Shown one piece after another: positions 34,703 to 46,921 of a DNA stretch of 64,000 bases; positions within the stretch are counted from its first letter, which is position 1; every line of letters starts with the position of its first letter. The notes beneath the pieces were generated by a model. It saw nothing but the letters and a program-made list of their open reading frames with translations. It ran no database searches and had not been told where the DNA came from. The stretch comes from Hysterangium stoloniferum (Eukaryota > Basidiomycota > Agaricomycetes > Hysterangiales > Hysterangiaceae): assembly GCA_015178975.1 (NCBI GenBank), contig WHVD01000006.1, forward strand, positions 310,001 to 374,000, written 5' to 3'. Both the position numbers and the translations under genes were made by a program.

Positions 34703-34952
34703 GTATTCCTGTATACACTAAAATTATTCCAGGGTTAAAACAATTTATATATCAGCAAAGACATTTATATCATATATCCTAAAAGGACTATTAATAAGGA
34801 AATGAGCTACAAATGCAGTGGAAAAGACTAGTGTAGAGCGTTCATCCTGAATTCCGCCATCCGGTTTTGACTAAGAGTACTGAGCGGCATTTCCTTCAAC
34901 ATTGACTGACTCTCATGCTATTTTGTAAGACTGTAATGCGATATCCATACAG

Positions 34953-35760
34953 ATGATGCCATAGATGTACGTGAAAATCTCCAACTGTGGGTAACGTTTC
35001 AAGACGTTTCGGACGGACATCTTTCTGAGGCAGTCAAAGGCGACCGCGGCGATATTGTCCTCGAAAGCCCTTATTTATATTTGACGCTGCTACCGGTTTC
35101 CAACCATGTTCCGGGAATTCAGTTCCCCGACCAAAAGGGCTATTCAGTCGACATCATGGGCGCAACTCCAGATCTGACAGCTGCCGGACACCTATTGGAC
35201 GGGAATGATGTCACAATCTCGTATTCAGCACCTGAAGTCTCGTTTGGAATACTGCAACAGTCCTATTTATGTTGAACTTCAGCTTCGAAATTTGGCTCTG
35301 CTGCTTCTCTTTTCAGCATTAATGGACGCAAGGCGGGTCCAGTGGGTGTTTCACCAGCACAGGTACATCTGATGTTCCTTTCGGGCCTGAAAATCTGGGG
35401 GATCCTCTCGTTCCGGCCCTTCCCAGACTCACCTTGCTGCGACACACTGCATTTGGTGCCTTGGGCGGCGTTTTTTCAGCCAGTCCAATTCCAGGAACAT
35501 ACCATTGTGGATTGCTGGAGCCTATACCGCCGTGTAGCTGACCTGGACATCGTGCTGCATCTTCATACGGCCCGTGCACAAGACTGCCGTCATACATCGG
35601 TGAACGAGACATCGTCGCCCCACCGCTTATGCATGACAGCCCCACCGGGGCTTTCGGAATGCGCACTGCGTCGGTTTGGGAAAAGGACTCAAATGTCTGC
35701 TTGCCCCCCAAGTTCGTCGCCGAGGAGCACTGCTCTGTGCTTGACATCCGAACGATATTG
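34953..35760 (+). CDS. Unassigned coding-like exons downstream of the mannosidase
   Basis: After a CAG acceptor at 34952 an open frame encodes DDAIDVRENLQLWVTFQDVS, GDIVLESPYLYLTLLPVSNH and GYSVDIMGATPDLTAAGHLL up to about 35235, with coding-like composition. A second stretch on the same strand (about 35285-35530) reads FGSAASLFSINGRKAGPVGV in one frame and then FGPENLGDPLVPALPRLTLL in another, with possible small introns between. No upstream first exon with a start codon was found and I do not recognise a domain. It could be a separate gene, an alternative 3' part of the mannosidase locus, or a decayed gene. Confidence 0.35.
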
Positions 35761-36554
35761 ATGTAAATCCGACCATGGCCAAATATATCACTTATGATTT
35801 GAGTACATTTTCTGGCACCGTCAGAACCGGCGTCACACCAGGTCCAACATCTAGTCTTTGATCTTACACAGTCGAACCTCCGGTCTCTTCTTTATATCCA
35901 ATTATAAAGCGCATATCTTCCAATCGAGAGATGTCGCAAACGGAGGCTCGTGACCAGAAAGTGGAATAAATAGCTACAGAAGCATCCCATCGGTGGGCGC
36001 TCGCTAGAACCTGGCACTATCCCCGTTAAAACAAACTTTAAACCAACTTGGTAGGATCAGCAGCAGGAATAGAAACGAAGCCGTGGGTCCAACAACCACA
36101 CTGAACGCCTGGGACACTTGCATGATAAAAAAACCCTGGGACTAAAGTGGATGTACAGAGACATATCTCGGGAAAAGGCTGTGTTTCGAATATATTGAAG
36201 ACTTGTACAGTGAAGTCGAGCAAAACAAGAGAGGATGGAGAGGGTATTAGGTCGCGTGCAAAATAGAATAAGTGGAGAATGTGTCAATGTCAATGAATGG
36301 ATCTAGGTGGAGTAGATAGGCCGGGGGGGGGGAAAGGGGGTGAATGGTAGGCAATGCATGGAATGGAGAATGTAAACGAGGGTGAATGGTAAAACAATAG
36401 AAACAAATGGATAAAGAGAGCTTTGACGATTAAAAAGTGTTCAAAGAATGTAGCATCGTACATGCCGGTATAAAGGAAAACAGGAAAGTGAAACAAAAGT
36501 CCAGCCAGTACTGTTCAACGCAGAAACAGTAAGTTAAAGAAAAAGTGTCCCACC
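35761..36554. other. Intergenic sequence between convergent gene ends
   Basis: No supported gene. It includes a G-rich run (GCCGGGGGGGGGGAAAG) near 36321-36337, and the 3' region of the Ser/Pro-rich gene on the minus strand. A strong splice pair flanking 36496-36560 suggests that gene may have one further 3' exon here. Confidence 0.4.
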
Positions 36555-39500
36555 TTACCTTCCAGGTCCTCTGAAGCTCGACGGCGGCATACGCCCAGTC
36601 GGCATATTCGCAGGAGGAGTAGCTGCAGAAGGAGCTGTTTTCGTACGGGGCCTTACCGGCCCCCGCGCGGCCACTGCAGTCGGTACGTCTGGCACGCCCT
36701 GCGGATATGCCGACATTCGTCCTCCAGCAGCGGCAGCAGCCGGGCCAAATGCCTCGCCATATGCGCTTCCTGTTCCTCCCCATGAACCACTACCTCCATT
36801 CACACTCCCTGCATACATCGAACGCGCCACAGGAGGGAACATGGCGTTCTGCTGCATGCCCATCCCGTACCCCCACGGCGACGCAGAGGTAGACGGCGCG
36901 TACCCGGTCATATTGCTATTTCGCTCCCATTCCTCGTTCGCGACCGCCAACGCCTGCTGTGCGACGGCAAGTTGGAACGTCTGCTTTGCGATTGCCATAG
37001 CCTTCTGGTGTGCCGCGACGAATGCGGGATCAGCCGATGTTAATGGAGACGGGAAACCGAAAGCTGGTGATTGCATTCCCATACCTCCCATGTTAAACAT
37101 GGCAGGGTTCGACATCGGCATTTGCATTTGCATAGGCATCTGCACCTGCATTCCCAATTGTGGCCAACCACCTTGCATTCCCATGCCAGCGGGATTGGAA
37201 TCTATTTCATCCGGATCGATTGGTGGTGGTCCATTGACAACATTTCCAAGCTGTGTGGTAGCAAACGAAGGATGAGAAAGGACAATTAATGGGCATTCAA
37301 GGTAAACCGACAGAAACTGACCTCAATTGCAGCCCGAGCCTCGGTACGCCTCCTTTCCTTCCGTTTCACTTCTTCGCACGGTTCTCTCCCCTTGCCCTTG
37401 TTCTCGCCCTTACCCCTAATAGTAACGTCCTTATTATCTTCAAAAGTAACACTGGTCCGACCATAACTGGTTGACCGTTCTCTTCCCGTAGATATGGCAG
37501 AAGGCGGCCGACTGTAGGCGCTGCGCGTATCACTCCCATCACGTGGCGTATAAGGTGCTCGGCCACTACTCGAGTCACCAGTCGAGCTTACTGGACTGTC
37601 GCGTCGAACGAAGGGACGCGCTGGCGGGGTCACACTGGGCACGTTTGGTCCAAAGGAACTCATTCGGGTTCCCTCTCCAGCAAATGAACTATAACGCGGA
37701 GCTCTGTCATTACGAGACGAAGCAGAAGACTTGTCATTGCCAGTAGGAGTGCGAATCGATGTCCCTTGCGAGCCACCAGAACTGGATTGAGACGAAACAT
37801 GGGAGTGGCGTGTGAGCTCCATTTGCGAGTTTTTCTTTACTTGATATGCTGATACAGGAGCTGTCCTGGACTTGACACTGGTGTCTACATTGACTTTTGG
37901 TCTCGAACGACCCTCATCCTCCCGTGAGATAGGGGGAGGGCCAGCGACGGGCCTGCCAGTTAGTGTGCTCGGTGCTGACAGGTCCACAAGCGGTTTCCGT
38001 GACACTGGTACAGTAGATGTCGAGTGCGATGACAGTGAGGTACCTGGCCGTCGAGGAAGAAGAAGAGACGACAAGGGTGCGTCCTCCTCTGAATCTGAGC
38101 GTGACGTATCGGATTCTGGCGTGTCGCTCTCATCACCTCGCGCGAGCCGTTGGGTAACGGGTTTCGGTGTAGTTTGAATAGTGTCTACAATTGAAAAGTA
38201 ATATATAGAACAACTCGCGTAAAAAAACAAAGCCAAAACCATCACACTTACAATTGGAAAGCCGTGCGTTCGCAGCGAGTACCATGCTTGTACGAGCTTC
38301 TTTGGCGCTGGGAGTGAGAGCACCGACACTCAAGCTGGCACGCGGTCTTGTTCCATTGCCATATACACTCAAGGATGACGATGGTCGTGGCATGTCGTCT
38401 GTGGTGGCACTTGAGAAACGTGCAGACGTCCGGGTATCCGAAAGCTGATTCTCTTGGCTGGAAAAACCAAGTGGGGGTAAGTTCGACGTCCGTGTTTGAC
38501 TTTGTCCAGCACTCCGCTCGGTAATATTTTTTGTTACAGAAGCCTGCCTAATAGTCCTGCGACGGGTTATGCGCGGTACGCCAGCGCTGTCGTCTCCCGA
38601 ATCTGATTCTTCTTCTTCATCTTCACTGGACTCTGACTCGGAGGAAGAGCCGAACGCGTTCGTAAGTTGTTGAGCTTGTCTGGGGCTTTTTGAAGAGACA
38701 GGTGGTGAGGTCGGGGTGGACAATGCATATGATGCAGAGGTGAGAGACGGCGATGGCATGGTAGACCGAGGATTGGGCTGCGAACGAAAAGAGGAGGCTG
38801 AAACTGAAGGCGGTGGCGGCCTCGGTGGACGTGGCGGCAGCGAAGTAGTCGATGCAGAAGTCGCCGGAGGTGAGGATTGTAATAGGAGGGAAGGGGGTCG
38901 GTCATCAAGGGAATTACGCACAGCCGAGAGACGAGGAGAATCAGTGAGAACGAGCGACGTTGCGGAACGACGAGCAGCTTGACGAAAGACACCGGCTGGG
39001 ATCTTCTGTTGGGTGATGGTTGCAGTTGAAGTCGAGGATGCTGATGTTGACGCAGGAAACGCGGCAGAAGGAGACGATTCAAGCTGCGTGGTGGAATTTC
39101 CACGGGGACGGCGGGAGGTAACCTGGAAGGAAACAGGTTGGGGAGGAAGAGTGGACGTTGGGACGGGGGTAAAGGTCGGCGAAGAGGAGGGAGAGCGGCG
39201 GCCGGAGGATGAAGCAACGCTGGGCGAATCGGGACGAATGTGTCGGAAAGATCTGAGGTTGAATGATGTGTCTTCAGTATCAGGTGTTTCTGCCTTCACC
39301 GAGTGTAACGTCTCCTTTCGATCCTTGTTAGAGGCCCAATTGAACAGTGATTTTTTTGGTGAAATTAATAGAGGCGAGGTGCTAATGGGCTTGTGAGGTG
39401 ATATTTGTGGATGTAATGATCGGCGTTCTGCCTCAGCGTGGGTGGGTAAGGAGCGAGTTGAGTGGGATGGATCGTGGTCGTCACTCCTGGTGTGGAAGCG

Positions 39501-39737
39501 AGGGGATGGCTTTAAGAGGGGAATCTGGTATGGCTTTGAATGGTCGTTTGGTGGTCGTGAATGTGGAGCGGCTCTGCTGGAGGAGGTGGGTAACATGTGT
39601 TGGGAATTGGACACTGGACTGGGAGTAACGACCGAGACATAATCTTCATCATTAAGGGATATATTCGAAGCAGAGTACGCGACTACAGAGCCTTTTGAGT
39701 TCGACTTTTTCCTGGAGAAGAGGGAAAGCAATGGCAT
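36555..39737 (-). CDS. Large Ser/Pro-rich intrinsically disordered protein
   Basis: Three exons on the minus strand: 39737-38252, 38184-37322, 37250-36555, about 1,015 residues. The start MPLLSLFSRKKSNSKGSVV is a typical first-exon start. The protein is mostly Ser/Pro/Thr/Arg with an acidic cluster SSESESSEDEEEESDSGDD (about residues 370-388) and a basic stretch ITRRRTIRQASV after it. A charged helix near the end of exon 2 (EEVKRKERRRTEARAAIE) precedes a Met/Gly/Gln-rich low-complexity part (MQVQMPMQMQMPMSNPAMF) and an Ala-rich helix (AIAKQTFQLAVAQQALAVA). No catalytic domain seen. The disordered layout suggests a scaffold, polarity or cytoskeletal factor (inference). The last codons GPGR-stop overlap a strong donor (AG|GTAAGG), so the true C-terminus could differ. 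Confidence 0.7.
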
Positions 39738-40355
39738 CTAGAAGATGACGGTTGGGATCCCCACAAAGCCTGAGTGATATTTCCAAGCTGGGCTGTGACC
39801 GTTACCCAAATCAACCTGGGTGACAAGGGGCTCCGTGATACAACGTGCTTGCTATTATGACGCAGCAAGTATCGCTCTAATGAAAGATTTAATTGAATAT
39901 TGCCTGCGTGTCAATGCCCTGAAAGCGGCAGGGAAGCAACCACCGGGCTCTCTGGTTCTTCCCGTGATCAACAAGCGTGGATTGCGTGAATGACACGCGC
40001 TCTTAGCGCTTCTCCGTTGCCACAGACTCCGAAATCCATCTTCCTCATTTCCCACATGTATATACCGTGGCCTTCTGCAGTCTGGTTAGATTCACATCTG
40101 CCATAATTCAAAGTAATCTTTTATGAGGAGCTATACATGAATCCCAATCAGGACATGTGAACACGCTTGCTCTGACCCATCACCATGACAAATACAAAAT
40201 GAGGATCCACACTCTAGGTTAGACCAAGCTCACTGTGACGTCAAAGAAGATCTAAATACTTTAAAGACGTCATCCCCCTTACAAAGAGACGCAAGCCAGC
40301 ATGTTGCGTTAACAACAGCGTTTGACATGTATTATGGGACAAAGGGTATTGACAT
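39738..40355. other. Intergenic/promoter region
   Basis: Promoter side of the Ser/Pro-rich gene and 3' side of the next minus-strand gene. No supported gene. Confidence 0.4.
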
Positions 40356-41553
40356 CTATGATTTTTCTATCCGACCCTCGGCCTGTTGAATAGCTCTAAC
40401 CATATCGTCCTGTGCCGAACTTTCGAGTTTGAAAGTTTCGATAACCTTTGGTATGCCATCGCTACTCAATAACAGCCTGGGGGAATGCAACTCCGATGAA
40501 TGACCTGTCGAATGAGTGCCAACTTCCAGTGGAGGGACGTCAGTGTTGGCTTCTGAACCAGGTGATAATGAGGGGGCGTAAGATGCATACGCCTCGTCGA
40601 GTGCTGGACTTGGTTGAAGAATAACATGTTTCGATTCAATGAGGCGTTGCATATACACTGATGCTTTCCAAACTGAATGCGTCCATTGCATAAGTTCCAC
40701 CATCCCAAAAAGACATTTAACAGGTAAACGGATCGGGAAACGAACGTACCTCGATAATGCGACCATGCTCTCCACACAGCATAGAAAAATGGAAGATTTG
40801 GTATTATGGCTTATTATAATAGGTGACTGCTCAGAATTTATCAGGATAGACATCGGCGAACTCACGTATGAGAGCAAAAGGGGTGGTGAGGGGTGCTATA
40901 AGTAGCCATGTGTAGAACCCTCGCCTGTGCTGAGGACCTCTCTTGGCTAATAGTAACTGCATGTGGGACATTGGTGACAACAATCCGTGTGCTGCATAGA
41001 CCGCCGAAGGGAAAAACAGGGGAATCTTCGTCATAACATTTCTCAGTAAGAATTCATGGAAAGACAAATCCAAGTGAAACATGACATATTTGACGAGGGA
41101 CGCTTACCTGGACCAGCCCAGGGTCTTTTTCAGGATTCTCCCGCCGTAGCTGCCCAATCCTTGGCCCCAGAGACGGATCAAGGCCTTTTAGTGAGTACTC
41201 CTCAAAATCAATACGGTTAATCAGATATTCTCCATATACAAATATTCTCCTCTTATTTTATCAGGAAATTGACACTGAGATAAGTGCTAGAAAATATCGT
41301 CGTTCGAAACGTGACGACATACCTTCCAGTTGCCTTCGGGTGCCTTGCCGAAACCCCCCCATAATTCCGTAGCTTTATTAATGGATCGCTTAAAGAGAGT
41401 GGGAGGCTTGTCTTTATTCGCAGGAGGGACGTGGAAGTGGTAATAAGTTAAAGGGAATGCAGCTCGCAATGATTGAGATTTCGGTCCAGCAGCCACGCGA
41501 GCAGTGGTGAGTGGAAGCGCTATTATTCGCATTGCATTTCCACGCGAAACCAT
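40356..41553 (-). CDS. Mitochondrial K+/H+ exchange-related protein (Mit_KHE1 family)
   Basis: Five exons on the minus strand: 41553-41323, 41251-41108, 41025-40866, 40809-40750, 40663-40356; about 300 residues. The start MVSRGNAMRIIALPLTTARV gives a short basic N-terminus. Family blocks are LTYYHFHVPPANK, KATELWGGFGKAPEGNWK, YGEYLINRIDFEEYSLKGLD, HRRGFYTWLLIAPLTTPFAL and IIPNLPFFYAVWRAWSHYR, the last two being the paired hydrophobic segments, followed by EPSP-like LQPSPALDEAYA. In yeast the relative YDL183C is an inner-membrane protein needed for mitochondrial K+/H+ exchange. The C-terminal 80 residues are Ser-rich and variable. Exon 2's acceptor (ATAAG) was chosen because it alone restores the conserved RIDFEE block. 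Confidence 0.8.
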
Positions 41554-42503
41554 CTGAACTTTATAAGTCTCTGTAGGTAAGAGATATGAGATAACTTACA
41601 AAGTACTGGCGAATCAATGGAGGTTACTGAATATGCAGAACCAGTAAGGTGGCGCGGACAGATGGTGAGATATATTTTCACACCAAAAGCATTGTACAAA
41701 GATAATAATATTGCACTTTAATTTTTGCCAGTCTTGAGACACTTAATTTCAGGCCATAAAACGATGTGCGCAGTGACCTTGACCACTAATATTACTTCTG
41801 TGTCCATATTCCCGGTGCCTTTGAATATCTACTACGGCTAAACCAATCGGTTGGAATATAATCAATAACAGAATACTAATTGTTTATAATCAGGCTTGTG
41901 ATTGTTGAGGCTGATAGCAGAGATGGATACTCTCTAAAAACGTTGCACTTATATCCGCGTAAATCGATCATTACAAGATACGGGTTGCAATGGCCAAGAC
42001 GTCGTAGACACACGATTCGTGCTTTCAGGAAGGTCCGTCTAAACGTATAAATCGCACTCGGTATTCAATCGCAATTTAGCACGCTTTGGATGTGTGCTTC
42101 GTTTAGAAATGTAAAATTAATGCACACGAAACGCCTCACCTGTGTCATTCTTATCAGTCTCCGCCCTTCTGAAAATACAGCGATAATACCAAGCTGGAGT
42201 GGAAGTTTATTAGACCACAAAATGAACAGTAATACTTTTTGTCTTGGACTCTAGAAGGACAACTGGTCCAGAGGGCGTCGAGCTTCAAATATCACCGTCT
42301 CCAAATCAGTCCACCAGAGCCTACAAACACAACAACGAAGCACATGCATGTGCTGAACAGTGAGCCGCGAAATCACTAGTGAATGTCCTGCGCACTGTAA
42401 AACCAAACCGGTGACCTTATGGCATTTCTTAGAAGTGTTCAAGCTTGAGGGACGCTCACCATCTGGCCTGGCACTTGTCGGAAGCACACGTTGTAAATGG
42501 AGG
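41554..42503. other. Intergenic sequence, no gene seen
   Basis: AT-rich; carries the promoter of the K+/H+ exchange-related gene and the 3' end of the following small gene. No supported coding frame or RNA gene. Confidence 0.4.
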
Positions 42504-42840
42504 TTAGTCCTCGACGATTTTATTCGCTTCGCCTTGAGCCTTTCTCCTCCCTCCCATCATGAGCGTCACGTAGTCGACACCTCCCAACACCGATTCGACC
42601 GTCCCTTCCTTGTTAGATTGGGTAGTTCGCGCCTTTCCTTTCAAATTGTTCTTGCGCTTCGTCTGAGCATTCGGTGCAACCTGTCCAGGCGTAGCAGAAG
42701 CCTTGGGAGCTGCTGGTTGCTTTGACGGTTGGAGCTGGGAAACTTTTTTATGCTGTCGAAAACATTAAACCATACATTCTTGCATTATAAGATATATGCT
42801 TACTTACTACACGCTTATGGGTCTTTGCGCTCCGTCCCAT
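42504..42840 (-). CDS. Small basic conserved protein, 93 residues, unknown role
   Basis: Two exons on the minus strand (42840-42808 and 42752-42504) with a 55-nt GT-AG intron. The protein starts MGRSAKTHKRVHKKVSQLQ, is Lys/Pro/Ala-rich in the middle (KQPAAPKASATPGQVAPNA, KRKNNLKGKAR) and ends with a conserved-looking helix VLGGVDYVTLMMGGRRKAQG. Such short MGRSAK-type basic proteins occur widely in fungi and may be nuclear or nucleolar; function is not known to me. Confidence 0.65.
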
Positions 42841-43894
42841 ACTGTAATCGGTTAGACACTGACGAAAGACAATCAAAATTTTAACTCCGCTTATGCGTGG
42901 GATAACATCCAATGTTCTTGCTCTGCAGGACATCATAATTAGGATTTAATGAAATTGTTTAGTGAGAACTGAATTCCATAATGACACCTTAGACCATTAT
43001 TCACTAAATAATATATCGCAAATACAAGAGCGAGAACTGAGGGGAAAAACTTTTCAAGTCGAGCATAGTTTATAAATAGTAACGACTCCGAGTTTTGCGC
43101 TCGTTATCGTTATAAAGGGTTGATGGTGATTTTAAAATATTTTGACCCCAACTAGTGTGCAATAAACTTCTAGTTGGGCATGCAGTGTAGGTGCCCATTT
43201 CATGTCTAATAAGGCTTGTTAATTGGGACCCCAGGTGGCTCGAGAGGGTGGTACGGCTCGGATGTCATTTCAAGCCTACAAGACTGTTTATAGATCATCT
43301 CATAAATATTTTCGAAAAAAGGCCACCACATGATAATGAATGATTAAAGGAACTAAAACAGAAGATTCCTTGATTAACCGGGCACCTGGCGCCAATACTA
43401 TAACAAATCCGAAGTCTCGGACATGTGGTGTTGACAATTCAAGTCAAACGAAGAGGAATAATCTCAGAAAGTCGACGGAGATGTATCACAGAAGGAAGAA
43501 TACGATTCAAGTGGAACAGTTTCAGAAGCTTCAAAGGTACCTGGCTTCCGTAAATTTACGTGGACTACCGTCAGCCGAATTTGAGATTTGAATGTTTGTG
43601 AGCTCCTTGCATTCATTCCCTTCTAATTTCAGATATTTCATTTCTATGTACGATTGCAATGCACAGCAATTGAGCGAGCCGAACAATCCGACACAACAAC
43701 AGAAAGTCAGAGCCTTGAAATTAGTGACTGTCAAAAATCTGATACGAAGCAATCAGTACACAACCCCCAGATAGAGGGCGTTGAACAACTCACAGGGTCA
43801 CGCGGGGGTCTCTCCCCTGGGAAAATAACAGGACGGCTGTAATTCTCGCTAGAAAGAACGTGAGCCATTGCAAATTGAATTGTTCAAAATCAAC
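42841..43894. other. Intergenic sequence with one doubtful small gene
   Basis: A frame at 43340-43591 plus (MIKGTKTEDSLINRAPGAN...) could splice through CTAATTTCAG at about 43632 into a second frame ending at 43842, but neither part has a recognisable domain. Otherwise nothing supported. Confidence 0.25.
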
Positions 43895-45272
43895 TCACGG
43901 CGTGCGGAACTGTCGTAAGAACTTTATTGCATGAAGCTCAAGGGCTTCAGGCTCTACACCTATTTTTTCCCAGTCCCCTGGGGCATCGACTTCACTCCTA
44001 TCGCTGATAAATCTCCGTTCCACCTCATCGGGACTTATCATAGGCCACCAAGCCAGTTGAGCGATACGCGCTATGAATTTAGCGATTGGCTTAGGAAGAT
44101 CAAGGCTCGAAGGAGGCGGATTATACGTCAGGCTCGCAGTCAATTCTAAGACCTCCTCAAAAGTATATGTCTTGGGGCCTGGAAGTGAATACGTAGCCGC
44201 TTGAGGTGGAAGATCCACAAAATTATGGAGAGCTTGCGCAACGTCGAGCACCTGCGGAAGTTCATATGTCTGAGTGCGATCAAGCCCACAGGTGAGTAAA
44301 ATAAACATACATGCGTAGGACGTATTTTGGTTCGGCCATCATTAAGATACCACCAAATAGGCCATCCTAGCGGGATATGGAGACATGATTGTATCAACAA
44401 TAAACATATGGCATGAGATGACGTACTCGGAATGTTGGTCAAGAATTTGTCCTCGTGACCAAACATGATGGAAGGCCGAACAATACTCGCATTGGGAAAA
44501 TTCTGACGGACTGTCTCTTCTCCCTGAGCTTTCGTACGATAGAATGCAGATGGAGAGTCAAGCGACGCATTAAGATGAGAAACATGGACTAATCGAGGAA
44601 CGCCAACTTGAGATGCTAGTCGTGCGATTCGTTCTGCACCAGTTACATTAACATCGACATATGTGAAATTCCTGAAGATAATGTAAGATATATCGGGCGT
44701 GGATCATCAAGTCGGGGTGCGTACTTTGTCTCGTAGTCCCTCCCCACAAGGTTGTATATGATGTCTGAATGACGTATGCATTCAATTGTTTGCTCATCAC
44801 TTCTAATATCCCATTCCTAATGCAAGTTATTAGTCAGAGGCAGCATAACGTTTTATGAAACGCATGTGGACGTACAAGGGAGATTACTTGTCCCAAGTCA
44901 CCAGAAACTTTTAAATGCCGCTTGTTATCTTCTTCACGGTAGGGAACAATTACTTTGGTCCCTTCCTTTGCTAGTCAAATCCAATTATTGGCATGTCACG
45001 AGGTACCGAATGTGAAAATCAGCAGCGAGGGTACCTAGCTTGTGAACCAAGTACCTCCCCAGGAAACCAGTACACCCAAACACAGTTGCCACATGACCAG
45101 CTGAAGCCAGTGAGTAATAGTTGGCAATGACGCATCACTAACTTACTATCTGCAGAGCGTCCTGCAGGACCATACGCGATGGTCGGCTTGTAAGTAGGAC
45201 CATACGCTAGGATGTCATGGAGATGTCGGCGCTGAAGAAAAACGTCTGGATTTCCCGCATCATATACTGTAA
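43895..45272 (-). CDS. NADH:ubiquinone oxidoreductase 39/40-kDa subunit (NDUFA9-like)
   Basis: Exons on the minus strand: 45272-45147, 45100-45035, 44971-44876, 44816-44725, 44671-44427, 44366-44311, 44252-43895. This is an accessory subunit of mitochondrial complex I with a short-chain dehydrogenase-like fold that binds NADPH. Seen: GPGGRS-type lead (YGPAGRSADT), nucleotide-binding GHVATVFGCTGFLGRYLVHK, IVPYREEDNKRHLKVSGDLG, RHSDIIYNLVGRDYETKNFT, VPRLVHVSHLNASLDSPSAF (with YRTKAQGEE after), IVRPSIMFGHEDKFL, and the C-terminal DRSEVDAPGDWEKIGVEP. The catalytic YxxxK of dehydrogenases is only partly kept (YRTK), as in this subunit. The extreme N-terminus (mitochondrial presequence) was not resolved; a first small exon must lie within about 130 bp upstream or overlap the divergent gene's leader. 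Confidence 0.88.
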
Positions 45273-45402
45273 CTAAAACATACGTGAAGGATGTTTATTA
45301 GGATTGCGCGAGCTCGAGGGGTATAGCCCCCGAATAAAGCCATCGCAACGGAGAACAGAAGGAACGTGACAAGCGCCCGAGTTGACTTGGAACTCTCACT
45401 AC
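45273..45402. promoter_or_regulatory. Short bidirectional promoter region
   Basis: Only about 130 bp separate the first recognised exon of the complex I subunit (minus) from the start codon of the SET/MYND gene (plus). The stretch includes GC-rich GAGCTCGAGG and CGCCCGAG boxes. Shared regulation is an inference from spacing, and part of it may be the unresolved first exon of the complex I gene. Confidence 0.5.
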
Positions 45403-46921
45403 ATGCAGAAACCCAATCCTAAGTTCATACGTCTCGACTCACACGCTACAGCTCGTAATGCAGCTGTGGCCACCGAATCATTATCTGCAGGAGTAACTGT
45501 TTTATCCACACTGTCATTGTCTTCTGTGCTTCTGGAATCGGAGAAGAGGCGAAGGTGCGACGGGTGTTTCCGACAAGGAGACAAGCTTCATCGATGTACT
45601 GGTTGCAAACAATATTGGTACTGTGATGCAGTGTGTGCGACGCCATCTCTTTGAACAATAGACAACCAAATGAACTCTCTACAGGCCAGCTGAAATCATG
45701 GAAAGCCCACCATCAACATTTATGCATACGCCTTAAAGCTTTTACAGCTTCTGATGACTACCGTTCAGCTTCAGCTTCAAGCCGGCTTCACTATATCCTT
45801 TTGGCCCACGTATTGGCAGAGAACTCCGTAGCTCTTCAGAGTATGTTTGACGAGATGGGCAAGGACGGAGAATTGGATATTTACAATCCAATATCAGCAT
45901 TATTGTCGTTACTTCCGGCTAAACAGACCTCGGATATATTACCCAATTTTCCCATGAATGGCCTTGTTCCAGAATCTCTGATTGCATACTTGGCATGTCG
46001 ATTTGCGAATAACAACTTTACAATACACACCTCATGGATGGATGTCTTCGCTCATGGAGTGTTCCCGGTGGCGAGTCGACTTTTTAACCACTCTTGTGTG
46101 CCATCGGCTGTTCCTGTCTATAAGATTCAGGACGCTTCGACCATTCAAATGGATGTAAAACTTCTGCGAGATCTCAACCCGGGCGACGAGGTACGCTAAT
46201 CAATCATAATCTAAGAGCCGCGATCGCCCTCATGTAATGCTCAAGATAACGATCCCATACATTGATCCTGCGCTGCCATATACTGTCCGTCGCGACAATT
46301 TGGCAAAGACTTACGATTTCACTTGCAACTGCCCTCTATGCCATTCGCCTTTTGATCAAGTAATTGAACATGGCTTGGCGCCTGCGGAACTCACATCTTT
46401 CGAATCTCGGTTACATCAAAGAATACTACCGTTAATAGAACGACGTGACTCTCTAATTGGGCTCACCAAAGCCAACTTAGCACTGGAGTTTCTCGCATCA
46501 CTTCATCAAGGGTTTCTTCCTTCAATATCTGAGGCATTCAGTGTGGCCTCTCATTATGGATCATACAGTGTTGCTGTTCAGAAAGGACAGGCCTTATTGG
46601 CATTTTATTATCTCATTTATCCTGCGAATTATCCTATGATCGGTTCGTTTACACAATTGTGGAAAATAACCGATCCTCATCTCACTTCCACACACAGGTC
46701 TCCACGCTCTGGAACTTGCTAAAACCCATTGGAATGGGTGGGTGACGAACAGCCTACCGCGAAGCACGCTCGAAGACATGAAACGAGCAATCTCATTGGC
46801 TGAAGACATCTTTCATATGCTGTATGGGGCATCTGGCATTACGGGTACTCTAAATGGAGATGCAGAACCTCTTTCAGAATTGAAGGCTTTGAAGAAGATC
46901 TGGCATGGTTCCGAGATGTGA
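45403..46921 (+). CDS. SET and MYND domain protein (SMYD-like methyltransferase)
   Basis: Four exons (45403-45634, 45685-46190, 46246-46642, 46698-46921), about 452 residues. A MYND zinc finger, CDGCFRQGDKLHRCTGCKQY then WYCDAVCQ...HHQHLC, is inserted in the SET domain as in the SMYD family. SET markers follow: VASRLFNHSCVPSAVPVY (the NHSC cofactor-site motif), LRDLNPGDEITIPYIDP and the post-SET-like TYDFTCNCPLC. The C-terminal helical part (LLAFYYLIYPANYPMIGLHA) resembles the TPR-like domain of SMYDs. These enzymes methylate lysines of histones or other proteins with S-adenosylmethionine; the target is unknown here. Start ATG was chosen as the first before the SET-N region. Divergent from the complex I subunit gene. 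Confidence 0.88.

Noticed and set aside
38567-39396. Long frames antisense or shifted within the Ser/Pro-rich gene (up to 216 codons)
   Set aside because: They are shadows of the low-complexity coding sequence; the main frame has start, introns and stop.
43340-43842. Possible two-exon small gene
   Set aside because: Splice signals exist but neither exon has a recognisable protein; kept only as a note in the intergenic entry.
45303-45345. ATGGCTTTATTCGGGGGCTA as first exon of the complex I subunit (minus strand)
   Set aside because: No GT-AG join of plausible length puts it in frame with the recognised first exon.
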